From: Corynebacterium aurimucosum
GTDB lineage: Bacteria; Actinomycetota; Actinomycetes; Mycobacteriales; Mycobacteriaceae
Direction: 5' to 3'
DNA length: 64,000 bases
NCBI RefSeq assembly: GCF_030408555.1
Contig: NZ_CP047048.1
Span: 2,294,001-2,358,000, forward strand
Position 1 is the stretch's first letter. Every line of letters starts with the position of its first letter. The notes beneath the pieces were generated by a model. It was given only the letters and a program-made list of their open reading frames with translations. It did not search any database and was not told where the DNA came from. A program made the position numbers and the translations under genes. Of this stretch, positions 17,719 to 26,270 are shown one piece after another.

Positions 17719-17726
17719 GCTGTGAA
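17719..17726 (-). promoter_or_regulatory. Possible PhoR half-site upstream of phoR
   Basis: Minus-strand TTCACAGC matches the TCACAGC core of mycobacterial PhoP boxes and 7 of 8 bases of the corynebacterial half-site as I remember it (TTCACAGG). No convincing second copy sits 11 bp away, so this is tentative. Confidence 0.25.
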
Positions 17727-17730
17727 CAAA

Positions 17731-18504
17731 TCAGTCCCACACGAGATTACCCAGATCCAGCCCTTCTGCCTGGGCTTGTGCTTCAATCAGCTGACGCAAG
17801 TAGCCGACATTACCGCGATAGGTCTCATCGAAGCGCGGATCCTCGCAGTACATGCGAGCCAAGATCACTTGCTTGGACCTCGACACTGGGTACCACTGAG
17901 CAATGAGGTCGCGGTGCTTGTCGACGATTTCCTTCGCCCCCTCGCTGCCCGGTTCAAGCCCTGCGTTCGCGGACTCCTCTAGCTCGGCCGCAAAGTTTTC
18001 ATGATCCACGGAGAATCCTTCCCAATCCTTCTTCCCCATCGATTCCGCAGCGGCCGCACTCGCCGCCCATTCTTTGCTGTCTCCCCACTTCTCGCGGGCT
18101 TCTTCCTGCAGTTGGGGCCATGCATCACCCAGATTGCGCACTTTTTGGCTGGGGCTTAGGTTCTTATCCATTTCGGTCTCCTCAATCAGTCTTTCCACTG
18201 CGTACAACATCGCATCGACGTCGGCTCGCCGCTTCTGTAAAGCCTCGTGTTGGCCTCGGAGGCGGGCCAGAGTGGCGGAGGAAGGGGCATCGAGAAGCAC
18301 TGCGATGTCCTTCAGCTCAATTCCCACGCTGCGATATATCAGGATGTCCATCCCGCGCTGCACGTCATCTTCGGTGTACAGGCGGTGATCACCCCCAGTG
18401 CGCCACTGTGGGCTGAGCAGCCCAATGTCATCCCAGTGCCGCAACGTGCGGGTGGTGACTTTGAGGATTTCGGCAACGTCGCCGATGCTGTAGTCATTAC
18501 GCAT
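17731..18504 (-). CDS. MerR-family regulator with TipAS-like effector domain
   Basis: 257 residues. N-terminal MerR winged helix (about 1-70: YSIGDVAEILKVTTRTLRHWDDIGLLSP), a dimerisation coiled coil (about 80-115), and a C-terminal half-globin-like TipAS domain (about 130-255) containing WPQLQEEAREKWGDS and the QWYPVSR segment. TipA-type proteins bind thiopeptides or other hydrophobic ligands and activate transcription. ATG 18504 is supported by a MerR-style promoter with 19-bp spacing whose -10 ends 7 nt upstream; the longer reading to 18552 would run through that promoter. Ligand and target genes are unknown; the divergent MFS gene is a candidate. Confidence 0.82.
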   Translation of the reverse strand: MRNDYSIGDVAEILKVTTRTLRHWDDIGLLSPQWRTGGDHRLYTEDDVQRGMDILIYRSVGIELKDIAVLLDAPSSATLARLRGQHEALQKRRADVDAMLYAVERLIEETEMDKNLSPSQKVRNLGDAWPQLQEEAREKWGDSKEWAASAAAAESMGKKDWEGFSVDHENFAAELEESANAGLEPGSEGAKEIVDKHRDLIAQWYPVSRSKQVILARMYCEDPRFDETYRGNVGYLRQLIEAQAQAEGLDLGNLVWD

Positions 18505-18511
18505 GACGTTG

Positions 18512-18544
18512 AGCCTAAAAGTTGACGTCGCGTTAAGTGCAACT
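18512..18544 (-). promoter_or_regulatory. MerR-type autoregulated promoter of the TipA-like gene
   Basis: Minus strand: -35 TTGCAC (18542-18537), 19-bp spacer, -10 TAGGCT (18517-18512). The overlong spacer is the hallmark of MerR-activated promoters. AGTTG and CAACT arms flank the spacer (AGTTG at 18544 to CAACT at 18520). The -10 ends 7 nt before ATG 18504, so the mRNA should be leaderless. Confidence 0.55.
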
Positions 18545-18584
18545 CCTGCCACTCAGCACATATTTTTGCCTACGATAATGAAGC

Positions 18585-19874
18585 ATGACGCAAGCCTCGA
18601 AACGCACTGACCGCCTCACCGTGGCTGCTTGGGCCCTGTGGGACTGGGGTTCGGCTGCCTTCAACGCGGTTCTCGTGACGTTTATTTTCTCGGTCTATCT
18701 CACCGACTCGGTGGGCCAACACATTGACTCGCAGTTCACCCCGGCGCAGTGGTTGTCGTGGTCCATGACGGTGGCGGGTCTGGTGATTTTTGCGGTCACC
18801 CCCGTGATGGGTCAGCGTTCCGACCGGTTGGGCACGCGGCGGCGCGCGCTGGGCTTCTGGTCGCTGCTGACCTTCCTGGTCATGGCCAGCCTGTTTTTCA
18901 TCCGCAATGATGCGCCCGTGTATTTCTGGCTGGGGCTTGTCGGCTTGGCGGTAGGTTCGGTGACCATCCAATTCGCCGAAGTCAATTACTTTGCCCAGCT
19001 CAACCAGGTGGCCACCGAGGACAAGGTGGGCCGGGTATCTGGCCTGGGCTGGTCGGCGGGTTATTTCGGTGGCATCGTGCTGCTGCTCATCTGTTACTTC
19101 GGCTTCGTCTCCGGAGAGGGAGGCGGACTTGGGCTATCCACGGAGGGCGGCTGGAATATTCGGCTCGTGGCGCTGCTCGCCGCAGCGTGGTTTGGGCTAT
19201 CTGCCATTCCCGTGCTGCTGCGCGTGCCGGAGATTGCGCCGTCGGGTGAAGCAGCGGGCGGCGTTGCGGCGTCTTATCGCGAGCTGTGGCGCACGGTGCA
19301 CACGCTGTGGCGGGAAGATCGCAACGCCTTTGCCTTCCTTTTCGCTTCTGCCATCTTCCGTGATGGGCTCTCGGCCGTATTCAGCTTCGGGGCGGTGTTG
19401 GGCGTATCCGTCTATGGGCTTTCGCCTGGCGACGTCCTCATCTTCGGCGTTGCCGCCAACGTTGCGGCCGCACTGGGCGCGGTTGCGGGCGGGCTGATCG
19501 ACGACCACGTGGGCCCCAAAGCCATCATCCTCACCTGCCTGACAATTCTGACGTTGATGGCGGGCATCATGTTCTTCGCGCAAGGCCCGACGGCCTTCTG
19601 GATCTGCGGGCTCATCCTGTGCCTGTGCGTGGGACCAGCCCAGGCTTCCGCCCGCGGCTTCTTGGCGCGCGTTGCCCCGCCAGGACGTGAAGGCGAGATG
19701 TTTGGCCTCTACGCCACAACCGGGCGTGCCGTAGCGTGGTTGACGCCTTTCCTGTTCGGCGTCTTCGTCTTCCTGATGGGCCAAGGAGACCGGGGAGGCG
19801 TGCTCGCCATAGGGCTAGTCCTCCTCGTCGGAGCGCTCGTGCTCATCCCAGTCAAAGACCCCGCGAAAGCATAA
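18585..19874 (+). CDS. MFS transporter, UMF1/Atg22-like family
   Basis: 429 residues with about 11-12 hydrophobic segments. The N-terminus (VAAWALWDWGSAAFNAVLVTFIFSVY) and the inter-helix motif GQRSDRLGTRRRALGFW match the UMF1 (Atg22-like) subgroup of the major facilitator superfamily. Substrate not predictable. ATG 18585 lies 81 bp from the divergent TipA-like regulator, so shared control is possible. It is followed by a strong hairpin that also serves the convergent pqo gene. Confidence 0.8.
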   Translation: MTQASKRTDRLTVAAWALWDWGSAAFNAVLVTFIFSVYLTDSVGQHIDSQFTPAQWLSWSMTVAGLVIFAVTPVMGQRSDRLGTRRRALGFWSLLTFLVMASLFFIRNDAPVYFWLGLVGLAVGSVTIQFAEVNYFAQLNQVATEDKVGRVSGLGWSAGYFGGIVLLLICYFGFVSGEGGGLGLSTEGGWNIRLVALLAAAWFGLSAIPVLLRVPEIAPSGEAAGGVAASYRELWRTVHTLWREDRNAFAFLFASAIFRDGLSAVFSFGAVLGVSVYGLSPGDVLIFGVAANVAAALGAVAGGLIDDHVGPKAIILTCLTILTLMAGIMFFAQGPTAFWICGLILCLCVGPAQASARGFLARVAPPGREGEMFGLYATTGRAVAWLTPFLFGVFVFLMGQGDRGGVLAIGLVLLVGALVLIPVKDPAKA

Positions 19875-19929
19875 CGCTGTCGCGGGGGTGGAGCCGCAGG
19901 GCGTGGGTTCCTTGTGGTGCGTGGGTCCC

Positions 19930-19962
19930 TTCTAGCGTGAGAGCGAAGCGCTCACGCTAGAA
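19930..19962. terminator. Bidirectional hairpin between MFS gene and pqo
   Basis: TTCTAGCGTGAG (19930-19941) and CTCACGCTAGAA (19951-19962) form a 12-bp perfect stem with a 9-nt loop. The right arm contains the last codon and stop of pqo. No long T-run is seen. Confidence 0.6.
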
Positions 19963-21702
19963 GTCCTGTGGACGCGGAATGTTGCGCAGGTTGGACTTCG
20001 CCATGGAGAGCATCTGGCCCACGCCGCCACCGAAGACGGTGCGGGTTGCTGCCTTGGAGAAGCCGAGCAGCTGCTCGAAGGTGAGTGTCGGCGGCAGGGA
20101 GAGGGCGTTGGGGTCCGTGACGACGTCGATAAGCGCAGGGCCGTCGTAAGCCAAGGCCTCCTTGATAAGGCGCGGCGCGTCCTTCGGATCCTCGATGCGG
20201 AAGTGCTTGATGCCGGCACCTTCCGCGATCTGGGCGAAGTTGACGTGCTCGTGGTCGGTCTCATGCTCCGGCAGGCCTTGGACCAGCATCTCCAGCTTGA
20301 CCATGCCGAGGGAAGAGTTGTTAAACACGAACATCTTCACCGGCAGGTTGTGCAGCTTCACGGTGAGCAGCTCGCCCATGAGCATGGACAGCCCACCGTC
20401 GCCGGAGAAGGTGATGACCTGGCGTTCCGGGTGCGCCGCCTGCGCACCGATGGCCATCGGCAGTGCGTTGGCCATAGTTCCGTGGCGGAAGGAGCCAATC
20501 TGCTCGCGCTTGCCATTCGCAGTGATGTAGCGCGCGCCCCACACGTTGCACATGCCGGTATCGACGGTAAAGATGGCGTCTTCATCGGCCTGCTGGTCAA
20601 TGAGGTCTGCGATGTACTCCGGGTGGATCGGCGTGTGCTTCTCCACGCCAGAGGTGTAGGCCTCGACGACGTGGTGCAGCTTGTCGTAGTGCTTCTTGAG
20701 CATGTCGTCGAGGAAGGAGCGGTCCTTCTTTTCATCGACGTGCGGCAGGATGTTCTCAATGGTGGCGGCGACATCACCCGTCACCGGGTACTTAATGCGG
20801 GTGCGGCGGCCAATGTGGGAGCCATCGATATCGACCTGGGCCACGTTGGCATCCGGCAGGAAGTCGTTATAGGGGAAGTCCGTGCCCAGCAGGATAAGCA
20901 AGTCCGCCTCGTGGGTGGCCTCGTGTGCCGCGCCGTAGCCGAGCAATCCGGACATGCCGACGTCGAAGGGGTTGTCGTACTGGATGTACATCTTGCCGCC
21001 CAGGGCGTGACCGATGGGAGCCTTGATCTTCTCGGCCAACGCAAGAACCTGCTCGCGCGCATCCTTGACGCCGGCACCGACGAAGAGAGCGACGTTCTTA
21101 GCCTCATTAATGGCCTGGGTCAGCGCAGCGGCCTCTGCCGGGTCCGGGTAGACAACCGGGCGTCCGGAGGAAATAACGGAGGAGGTGAAGGTGTCCTCTT
21201 CCGCCTCTTGAGTGGAGACATCACCCGGAATGACGAGGACGGACACGCCCTTGCCGGCCATGGTGCTCTGGATGGCATGGTGCAGAACCACGCCTCCCTG
21301 CTCAGCAGAGTTGACCATCTCGCAGTAGCCGGAGCACTCCTGGAAGATGGCCTCCGGGTGGGTTTCCTGGAAGAACTTCGAGCCGATCTGGCGGGAAGGA
21401 ATGTGGCTAGCTAGGGCGAGGACCTTGGCGCCGTTGCGGTGGGCGTCGTAAAGCCCCTGAATAAGGTGCGTATTGCCCGGACCGCAGGAGGCGGCGCACA
21501 CGGCAAGGTTGCCAGTGGTGAGGGAATCGGCCTCAGCGGCGAAAGCCGCGGCCTCTTCGTTACGGACGTGAACCCACTCGATGGAGGATTGACGCACCGC
21601 ATCCACGATGGGATTGAGGGAATCACCAACGAGGCCATAGATGCGCTTGACCCCTTGGGCTTCCAGAGTTTCCACGAGCTGCGTGGCGTAATTGCGTGCC
21701 AT
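19957..21702 (-). CDS. pqo: Pyruvate:quinone oxidoreductase (pyruvate dehydrogenase, quinone)
   Basis: 581-residue peripheral membrane flavoenzyme that decarboxylates pyruvate to acetate and CO2 and passes electrons to menaquinone. It has the three-domain TPP enzyme layout: Glu of RNEEAAAFAAEADS (about residue 49) activates TPP, a central FAD domain follows, and the C-terminal TPP-Mg motif GDGGLSML...NNSSLGM lies at about 430-465. The C-terminal segment (ATRTVFGGGVGQMLSMAKS) should mediate lipid activation as in E. coli PoxB. The C. glutamicum ortholog (pqo/poxB) lies in the same neighbourhood. Confidence 0.95.
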   Translation of the reverse strand: MARNYATQLVETLEAQGVKRIYGLVGDSLNPIVDAVRQSSIEWVHVRNEEAAAFAAEADSLTTGNLAVCAASCGPGNTHLIQGLYDAHRNGAKVLALASHIPSRQIGSKFFQETHPEAIFQECSGYCEMVNSAEQGGVVLHHAIQSTMAGKGVSVLVIPGDVSTQEAEEDTFTSSVISSGRPVVYPDPAEAAALTQAINEAKNVALFVGAGVKDAREQVLALAEKIKAPIGHALGGKMYIQYDNPFDVGMSGLLGYGAAHEATHEADLLILLGTDFPYNDFLPDANVAQVDIDGSHIGRRTRIKYPVTGDVAATIENILPHVDEKKDRSFLDDMLKKHYDKLHHVVEAYTSGVEKHTPIHPEYIADLIDQQADEDAIFTVDTGMCNVWGARYITANGKREQIGSFRHGTMANALPMAIGAQAAHPERQVITFSGDGGLSMLMGELLTVKLHNLPVKMFVFNNSSLGMVKLEMLVQGLPEHETDHEHVNFAQIAEGAGIKHFRIEDPKDAPRLIKEALAYDGPALIDVVTDPNALSLPPTLTFEQLLGFSKAATRTVFGGGVGQMLSMAKSNLRNIPRPQDF

Positions 21703-21833
21703 GTTGTACCTCTCTAACTTTTATCGCTAACGGCCCCCAGTGTCCCCGCACCGGGCACATTTCGCCACCTTAAAGCTGCCTTCTCACGTAGTAGAGGCTT
21801 TGTGACTTCGACAACAAACACGCTTCTTGAGCT

Positions 21834-21865
21834 TTGAAACTGTAACGACCGTTCGCTATAGTTTC
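21834..21865 (+). promoter_or_regulatory. Promoter and probable TetR operator of the efflux gene
   Basis: TTGAAA (21834-21839), 17-bp spacer, TATAGT (21857-21862), ending 8 nt before the ATG. GAAACT (21836-21841) and AGTTTC (21860-21865) are inverted arms spanning the promoter, and AACG-AC-CGTT (21844-21853) is a second palindrome in the spacer. Placement fits repression by the TetR protein encoded downstream. Confidence 0.6.
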
Positions 21866-21870
21866 GCAGC

Positions 21871-23370
21871 ATGACAGATGCACGAACGGAAACCTCGGCA
21901 GAGATGCTTCGAACCTCAGCGACCCGCCGGTGGACCTTCTTTGGCGTGGTCTCTTTAGGCCTGCTCATGATCGGCTTGGATAACTCAATCCTCTACACAG
22001 CCCTTCCGGAGCTCTCCGAACAGCTCCACGCCACTTCGCTGCAGCAACTATGGATCATCAACGCCTATGCACTCATGCTTGCCGGTCTCCTGCTGGGCAC
22101 CGGAACTCTGGGCGATAAAATTGGCCACCGCCGCATGTTCGTCATCGGCCTGTGGATTTTCGGCATCGCGTCACTGACCGCAGCGCTAGCGCCCGGCGCG
22201 TGGGAGCTCGTCGCTGCCCGAGCCTTCTTGGGTCTCGGCGCCTCCATCATGATGCCCGCTACCCTGGCTCTGATTCGCCTGACCTTTGAAGATGAGATTG
22301 AGCGCAACACGGCCATCGGCATTTGGGGCTCCATTGCCGTCGTTGGCGCGGCCGCAGGACCCACGGTGGGCGGCTTTTTGCTTGAGCACTTCTGGTGGGG
22401 TTCGGTCTTTTTGGTCAACGTGCCCATCGTGATCATCGCCCTCATCCTCACTGCCTTCCTCGCCCCACCGAACGTGGCGAACCCAGCGAAGCATTGGGAT
22501 TTCTTGTCTTCCCTTTACGCACTGATCACGCTGGCCTCGCTGGTTCTCGTCATCAAGTCCGTAGCCAGCTCCCACCTCAACGCCATGCTTATTGGTGGCG
22601 CGCTGGCCGCCTGCCTCATAGGCGCTGTCCTCTTTACACGCCGCCAGCACACACTGGAAGAGCCGCTTCTCACCTTCGATATCTTCCGATCCCCCATCTT
22701 CAGTGGTGGTGTTTTGGCCGCAGCTGGCGCCATGTTTGGCATGGCCGGGCTGGAAATGACCACCACGCAGAAGCTGCAGTTGGTGGACCTCTACTCCCCA
22801 CTGCACGCTGGGCTCATCATTTCCCTCATCGCGCTGGCCGCGCTGCCGATGTCCGCGCTGGGCGGGGCTAACCTGCACCGCTGGGGCTTCCTTCCCATCA
22901 TCGCCGGCGGCTTCCTCGCTATGGCAGCGGGCATTGGCTGCGTGGTGTGGGGCGGCACGCACGACGTGTTCCCCGCATACCTGGTTGGCCTGTTCATCAC
23001 CGGCCTCGGCGCGGGGTTCGTGATGTCGGTATCCTCCACCGCCATCATCGGCGCCGCGCCTGCCTCGCGTTCCGGTATGGCCGCGGGTGTGGAGGAAGTT
23101 TCCTATGAATTCGGCACGCTGCTGTCCATTGCGGTCACCGGTTCGGTGCTGCCCATGCTCTATAAGAGCGGGCTGCCAGAGGACATCCGGGACCTAGGCA
23201 TGGATGCACTCCACGACCCCGCGCTCGCGGAGGCCGCCGGCCCCGCATACACCGATGCTTACTTGGCCACCGCCGCCGGACTTGGCGTAGTCATGCTCAT
23301 TTTTGCTGCGGTCACCGGCTGGTGCTTCCGCAGCAACCCAACCTCCGGAGGTGCCGATGCCACGCATTAG
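21871..23370 (+). CDS. MFS drug exporter, DHA2 (14-TM) type
   Basis: 499 residues with about 14 hydrophobic segments. LDNSILYTALPELSEQL in TM1, GDKIGHRRMFVIG (motif A) and the central GIWGSIAVVGAAAGPTVGG (motif C) mark an antiporter of the QacA/EmrB type. The gene has a near-consensus promoter with operator-like symmetry and overlaps the downstream tetR gene by 14 nt, a standard efflux-repressor cassette. A pair of this kind adjoins pqo in C. glutamicum. Substrate unknown; a cationic or hydrophobic toxicant is likely from the family. Confidence 0.88.
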   Translation: MTDARTETSAEMLRTSATRRWTFFGVVSLGLLMIGLDNSILYTALPELSEQLHATSLQQLWIINAYALMLAGLLLGTGTLGDKIGHRRMFVIGLWIFGIASLTAALAPGAWELVAARAFLGLGASIMMPATLALIRLTFEDEIERNTAIGIWGSIAVVGAAAGPTVGGFLLEHFWWGSVFLVNVPIVIIALILTAFLAPPNVANPAKHWDFLSSLYALITLASLVLVIKSVASSHLNAMLIGGALAACLIGAVLFTRRQHTLEEPLLTFDIFRSPIFSGGVLAAAGAMFGMAGLEMTTTQKLQLVDLYSPLHAGLIISLIALAALPMSALGGANLHRWGFLPIIAGGFLAMAAGIGCVVWGGTHDVFPAYLVGLFITGLGAGFVMSVSSTAIIGAAPASRSGMAAGVEEVSYEFGTLLSIAVTGSVLPMLYKSGLPEDIRDLGMDALHDPALAEAAGPAYTDAYLATAAGLGVVMLIFAAVTGWCFRSNPTSGGADATH

Positions 23371-23884
23371 TAAAAAGGTTGAGGCGCTCGAAAAGGCGCT
23401 CGCCATCATCGAGAAGGATGGCGTTCACGCCCTCACCTACGATTCCCTGGCCACTGCCACGGGCATGAGTAAGTCGGGGCTCATCTACCACTTTCCTACC
23501 CGGCACGAGCTGCTCATTGATTGCCATAAGCTGTGCGCGGAGCGCTGGGAGGAAGAGCTCATCGGTCTCTCCGGTGGCAAAACGGCGGAGCAGTTGAGTC
23601 CTCGCCAGCGCTACCGCGCCACCTTGGAGTCGATGGGCAAGAATGACCCGCTCATTGAATTGCTCATGTCCATCCACTCGCAGTCCCATCCGGACTTCCA
23701 AAAGGTGTGGAGGGACGTCGATGGGCGCTGGCTGCCTGATCCTGCCGCGGAGGATGAATCCGTCGTGCTGGCATCAATCATCGCAGACGGCCTGTGGGTG
23801 CACGATCACCTCACCGACCGCCCCCTGCCGCCGCAGAGACGCCGCGCGCTTATCGACGTCGCCTTAGGCCACCTCGCCGAATAA
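23357..23884 (+). CDS. TetR-family repressor of the adjacent exporter
   Basis: 175 residues. N-terminal helix-turn-helix: ALTYDSLATATGMSKSGLIYHFPTRHELL (about 20-48), with the typical YHFPT recognition motif. The C-terminal ligand domain is divergent. ATG 23357 (MPRISKKVEAL) has GGAGG 5 nt upstream, and the first 14 nt overlap the exporter gene, so translation is coupled. It probably binds the symmetric site at 21836-21865 and is released by the exported compound. Confidence 0.85.
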   Translation: MPRISKKVEALEKALAIIEKDGVHALTYDSLATATGMSKSGLIYHFPTRHELLIDCHKLCAERWEEELIGLSGGKTAEQLSPRQRYRATLESMGKNDPLIELLMSIHSQSHPDFQKVWRDVDGRWLPDPAAEDESVVLASIIADGLWVHDHLTDRPLPPQRRRALIDVALGHLAE

Positions 23885-23895
23885 CCCCCAGAATG

Positions 23896-23922
23896 AAAAA
23901 AGGGCCTTGAAAAGGCCCTTTT
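23896..23922. terminator. Bidirectional terminator between tetR and tRNA-Thr
   Basis: AAAAGGGCCTT-GAA-AAGGCCCTTTT: 11-bp perfect stem with A-run on the left and T-run on the right, so it can stop transcription from tetR and from the tRNA gene. Confidence 0.88.
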
Positions 23923-23923
23923 G

Positions 23924-23996
23924 AGCTGGAGACGAGACTTGAACTCGCAACCTACGCATTACAAGTGCGTTGCGCTACCAATTGCGCCACTCCAGC
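23924..23996 (-). tRNA. tRNA-Thr (anticodon UGU)
   Basis: 73 nt on the minus strand; the 3' CCA is not encoded. Acceptor arms GCTGGAG and CTCCAGC pair fully. The anticodon stem ACGCA/TGCGT encloses the loop CTTGTAA, giving anticodon TGT (reads ACA). The T arm is GCGAG-TTCAAGT-CTCGT. It is immediately followed by the bidirectional terminator and is divergent from thrE. Confidence 0.95.
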
Positions 23997-24181
23997 ACCG
24001 CGGCTCATCCGCTAGGGGAATCGTACCTGAGCCCACCCCATACAGAGAAAGTCAGGGTGCTTGCGCTGCGAAAAAGTGAACGTAAAAGCCGCGAAAAGCA
24101 CTGGCAGGTGCATAAATCGACGGCAGTTACTAAAGTGCTGACTTACCGAACCCAGAAGTGTTGTTGAGGTCTATCTTTTCC

Positions 24182-25858
24182 GTGTCTGTTCTTTCTTCCT
24201 TGCGCCAGCGCCTGCTGTACCGTTCGGCCTCCGTCGCCACCATCGACGCTGCAAAGGCCGCACCACCGCCCTCCCCTCTAGCCCCTGTCGATCTCACCGA
24301 TCCGGCCCAGGTCACAGGCGTCATGGAAATCGCCGCATGCGTTGGTGAAATCCTCATTGCGGCGGGCTCAGCCAATACCGACGTGCAAGCGCAGATTCAC
24401 CTCGTCGCTTCCTCCTATGGTCTGCACTACTGCCACGTGTCGATTCTGATGAACACCATCACCATCCACACCTCCATCGGCACCGGACCGGAGCGGCACA
24501 ACCTCCATGTCTTCCGCGTGGCACCGAGCATCGCCGTGGACTTCACTAAACTCTCCGCCGTCGACCGGCTCATCCGCTCCATCCACTCCGGTGCTACCCC
24601 GCCGGCAATGGCGGAGAAAATCCTGGATGACATCGACGCGATGAAGAACCCTTATTCCAAGACCACCATCGTCAGCGCGTGGGGTGCCATGGGTGGATTC
24701 ATCGCCGTGATGCTGGGCGGCGACCTTCTCGTCGGGGTTGTCACCTTCCTCATTTCGGCACTCATTATGGGCACGAACATGTTCCTGGCGGACTATCGCT
24801 TGCCGCCCTTTTATCAGAACCTCGTCGGCGGCCTACTCGCCGTTGTCCCCGCGGCCATCCTCTACAACATCTTCGCGGGATTTGGCATCCAGATGCTACC
24901 TTCCCAAATCATCGGTTCCGGAATCATCATCCTGGTGGCGGGCCTGACCTTGGTGCAGTGTTTGGTGGACGGGATCACCCGCGCGCCCGTGACCTCATCC
25001 GCCAAGTTCTTTGAGGCGCTCATGTCCACCGGCGCCATCATCGCCGGCGTCGGTCTAGGTATCCAGGTGGCTTCGTGGTTGGGCTTCAGCCTGCCGCCAC
25101 TGGCGACACTCGCCCCGCCCGTCTATCACCAGATCCCCCTTCTGGTGCTGTGCGGTGGAATCGGTTCTGCCGCCTTCGCACTAGCGCTGGGAGCGTCGTG
25201 GTCCGAGGTCACCATCTCCGGGCTCACCGCAGCCGCCGGTATGATTTTCTACTATTTCCTCGTCGTCTTATTAGGCGTTGGAGCTGTCGTCGCCTCTGGC
25301 ATTTCGGCCGTGGCGGTCGGCCTCGCCGGTGGTCTCCTCTCCCGCCGCTACATGATGCCGCCGCTCATCACCATGATCGTGGGCTATACCCCCATGCTGC
25401 CGGGTCTGACTTTGTACCGCGGCATGTACGCCATGCTCAACGAACAGCTCATTACCGGCCTGACCAACCTGGCCAGCGCCCTCGCCATTTCCGGTGCACT
25501 AGCCGCTGGCGTGGTCTTCGGCGAGCGAGTGGCCCGCCGCCTGCGCCGCCCGCAATACTTCCGGCCTTATAACTCGATCAAGCGCTTGGGCACGTTCTCC
25601 TTCTCGCGTGCCACCCGCTTGGCCCAGCGCGCCCGCATTCCGCGCGTTCCCCTATCGCCCTTCGCTCCGCGTCACAACCTGCCAGCCCCACCGCCGCAGT
25701 TCGGCCCCAAACCGCCGACGCCTGCACAGCAGGCGCGCTTCCAGCAGGGCGATGCCGTCACGGACATGTGGCCCGTCACCACGCAATTTCCAGCGCAGCG
25801 CCCCACCTACACAGTGCCCGGCAAAGATGACCCGAGCGCCCCAACGGACTCGCAATAG
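24182..25858 (+). CDS. thrE: Threonine/serine exporter ThrE
   Basis: 558 residues from GTG 24182 (VSVLSSLRQRLLYR); GAGG lies about 12 nt upstream, and a GTG at 24158 is an alternative. The stretch DAAKAAPPPSPLAP is nearly identical to C. glutamicum ThrE. An N-terminal cytoplasmic hydrolase-like domain (about 40-170) precedes about ten TM helices (about 175-475) including PSQIIGSGIIILVAGLTLVQ and TPMLPGLTLYRGMYAMLNEQ. A Pro-rich cytoplasmic tail (about 490-558) is longer than in C. glutamicum. ThrE exports L-threonine and L-serine by proton antiport. Confidence 0.93.
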   Translation: MSVLSSLRQRLLYRSASVATIDAAKAAPPPSPLAPVDLTDPAQVTGVMEIAACVGEILIAAGSANTDVQAQIHLVASSYGLHYCHVSILMNTITIHTSIGTGPERHNLHVFRVAPSIAVDFTKLSAVDRLIRSIHSGATPPAMAEKILDDIDAMKNPYSKTTIVSAWGAMGGFIAVMLGGDLLVGVVTFLISALIMGTNMFLADYRLPPFYQNLVGGLLAVVPAAILYNIFAGFGIQMLPSQIIGSGIIILVAGLTLVQCLVDGITRAPVTSSAKFFEALMSTGAIIAGVGLGIQVASWLGFSLPPLATLAPPVYHQIPLLVLCGGIGSAAFALALGASWSEVTISGLTAAAGMIFYYFLVVLLGVGAVVASGISAVAVGLAGGLLSRRYMMPPLITMIVGYTPMLPGLTLYRGMYAMLNEQLITGLTNLASALAISGALAAGVVFGERVARRLRRPQYFRPYNSIKRLGTFSFSRATRLAQRARIPRVPLSPFAPRHNLPAPPPQFGPKPPTPAQQARFQQGDAVTDMWPVTTQFPAQRPTYTVPGKDDPSAPTDSQ

Positions 25859-25908
25859 CGTAGAATAGCCGGTCTGAAAGCTTTCACACTTCATCCCAGG
25901 AGGACTCC

Positions 25909-26268
25909 GTGCCACCAAAGGTCACAGATACTCAGCCCGCCGCTGATCAGACTCATGCAGTAGAGGAAGAGACCGCCCGCGCCGCGCGTCGCGTCGTCGC
26001 CACCTATGCGGAGGATTTCCTCGACGGCGTGACCCTCATGTCGATGCTGGGCGTCGAACCAGAAGGCTTAGTCCACCGCAAGGTTTTGGCTGAGCAAGCC
26101 GATGCCGCTCCGAAGAAGAGCAGCAAGAAGGCAACCAAGAAGGCCTCCAAGAAGTCCACCAAGAAGACGACAAAGAAGGCTACGAAGAAAGCCACCAAGA
26201 AGGCCACTAAGAAGTCGAGCAAAAAAGCTACCAAGAAGGCAACTAAAAAGGCCACGAAGAAGGCCTAG
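25909..26268 (+). CDS. Small basic protein with KKATKKA-repeat tail
   Basis: 119 residues. Residues 1-65 include a short acidic/hydrophobic segment (RRVVATYAEDFLDGVTLMSM) of unknown fold; residues 68-119 are almost only Lys, Ala, Thr and Ser in KKATKKA/KKSSKKA repeats, like the tail of histone H1 or of HupB-type nucleoid proteins in actinobacteria. AGGAGG lies 7 nt before the GTG 25909. It ends 2 nt before otsA, so the two are probably co-transcribed. Nucleic-acid binding through the tail is inferred from charge; no function is known to me. Confidence 0.8.
   Translation: MPPKVTDTQPAADQTHAVEEETARAARRVVATYAEDFLDGVTLMSMLGVEPEGLVHRKVLAEQADAAPKKSSKKATKKASKKSTKKTTKKATKKATKKATKKSSKKATKKATKKATKKA
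26104..26265 (+). repeat. AAG-rich tandem repeats encoding the KKATKKA tail
   Basis: Degenerate 12-15-nt units of the type AAGAAGGCCACC repeat for about 160 bp. Unit number could vary between strains by slippage or recombination. Confidence 0.75.
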
Positions 26269-26270
26269 TT

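Noticed and set aside
26104..26265. AAG-rich repeats considered as CRISPR or satellite DNA
   Set aside because: They lie in frame inside an open reading frame encoding the KKATKKA tail.
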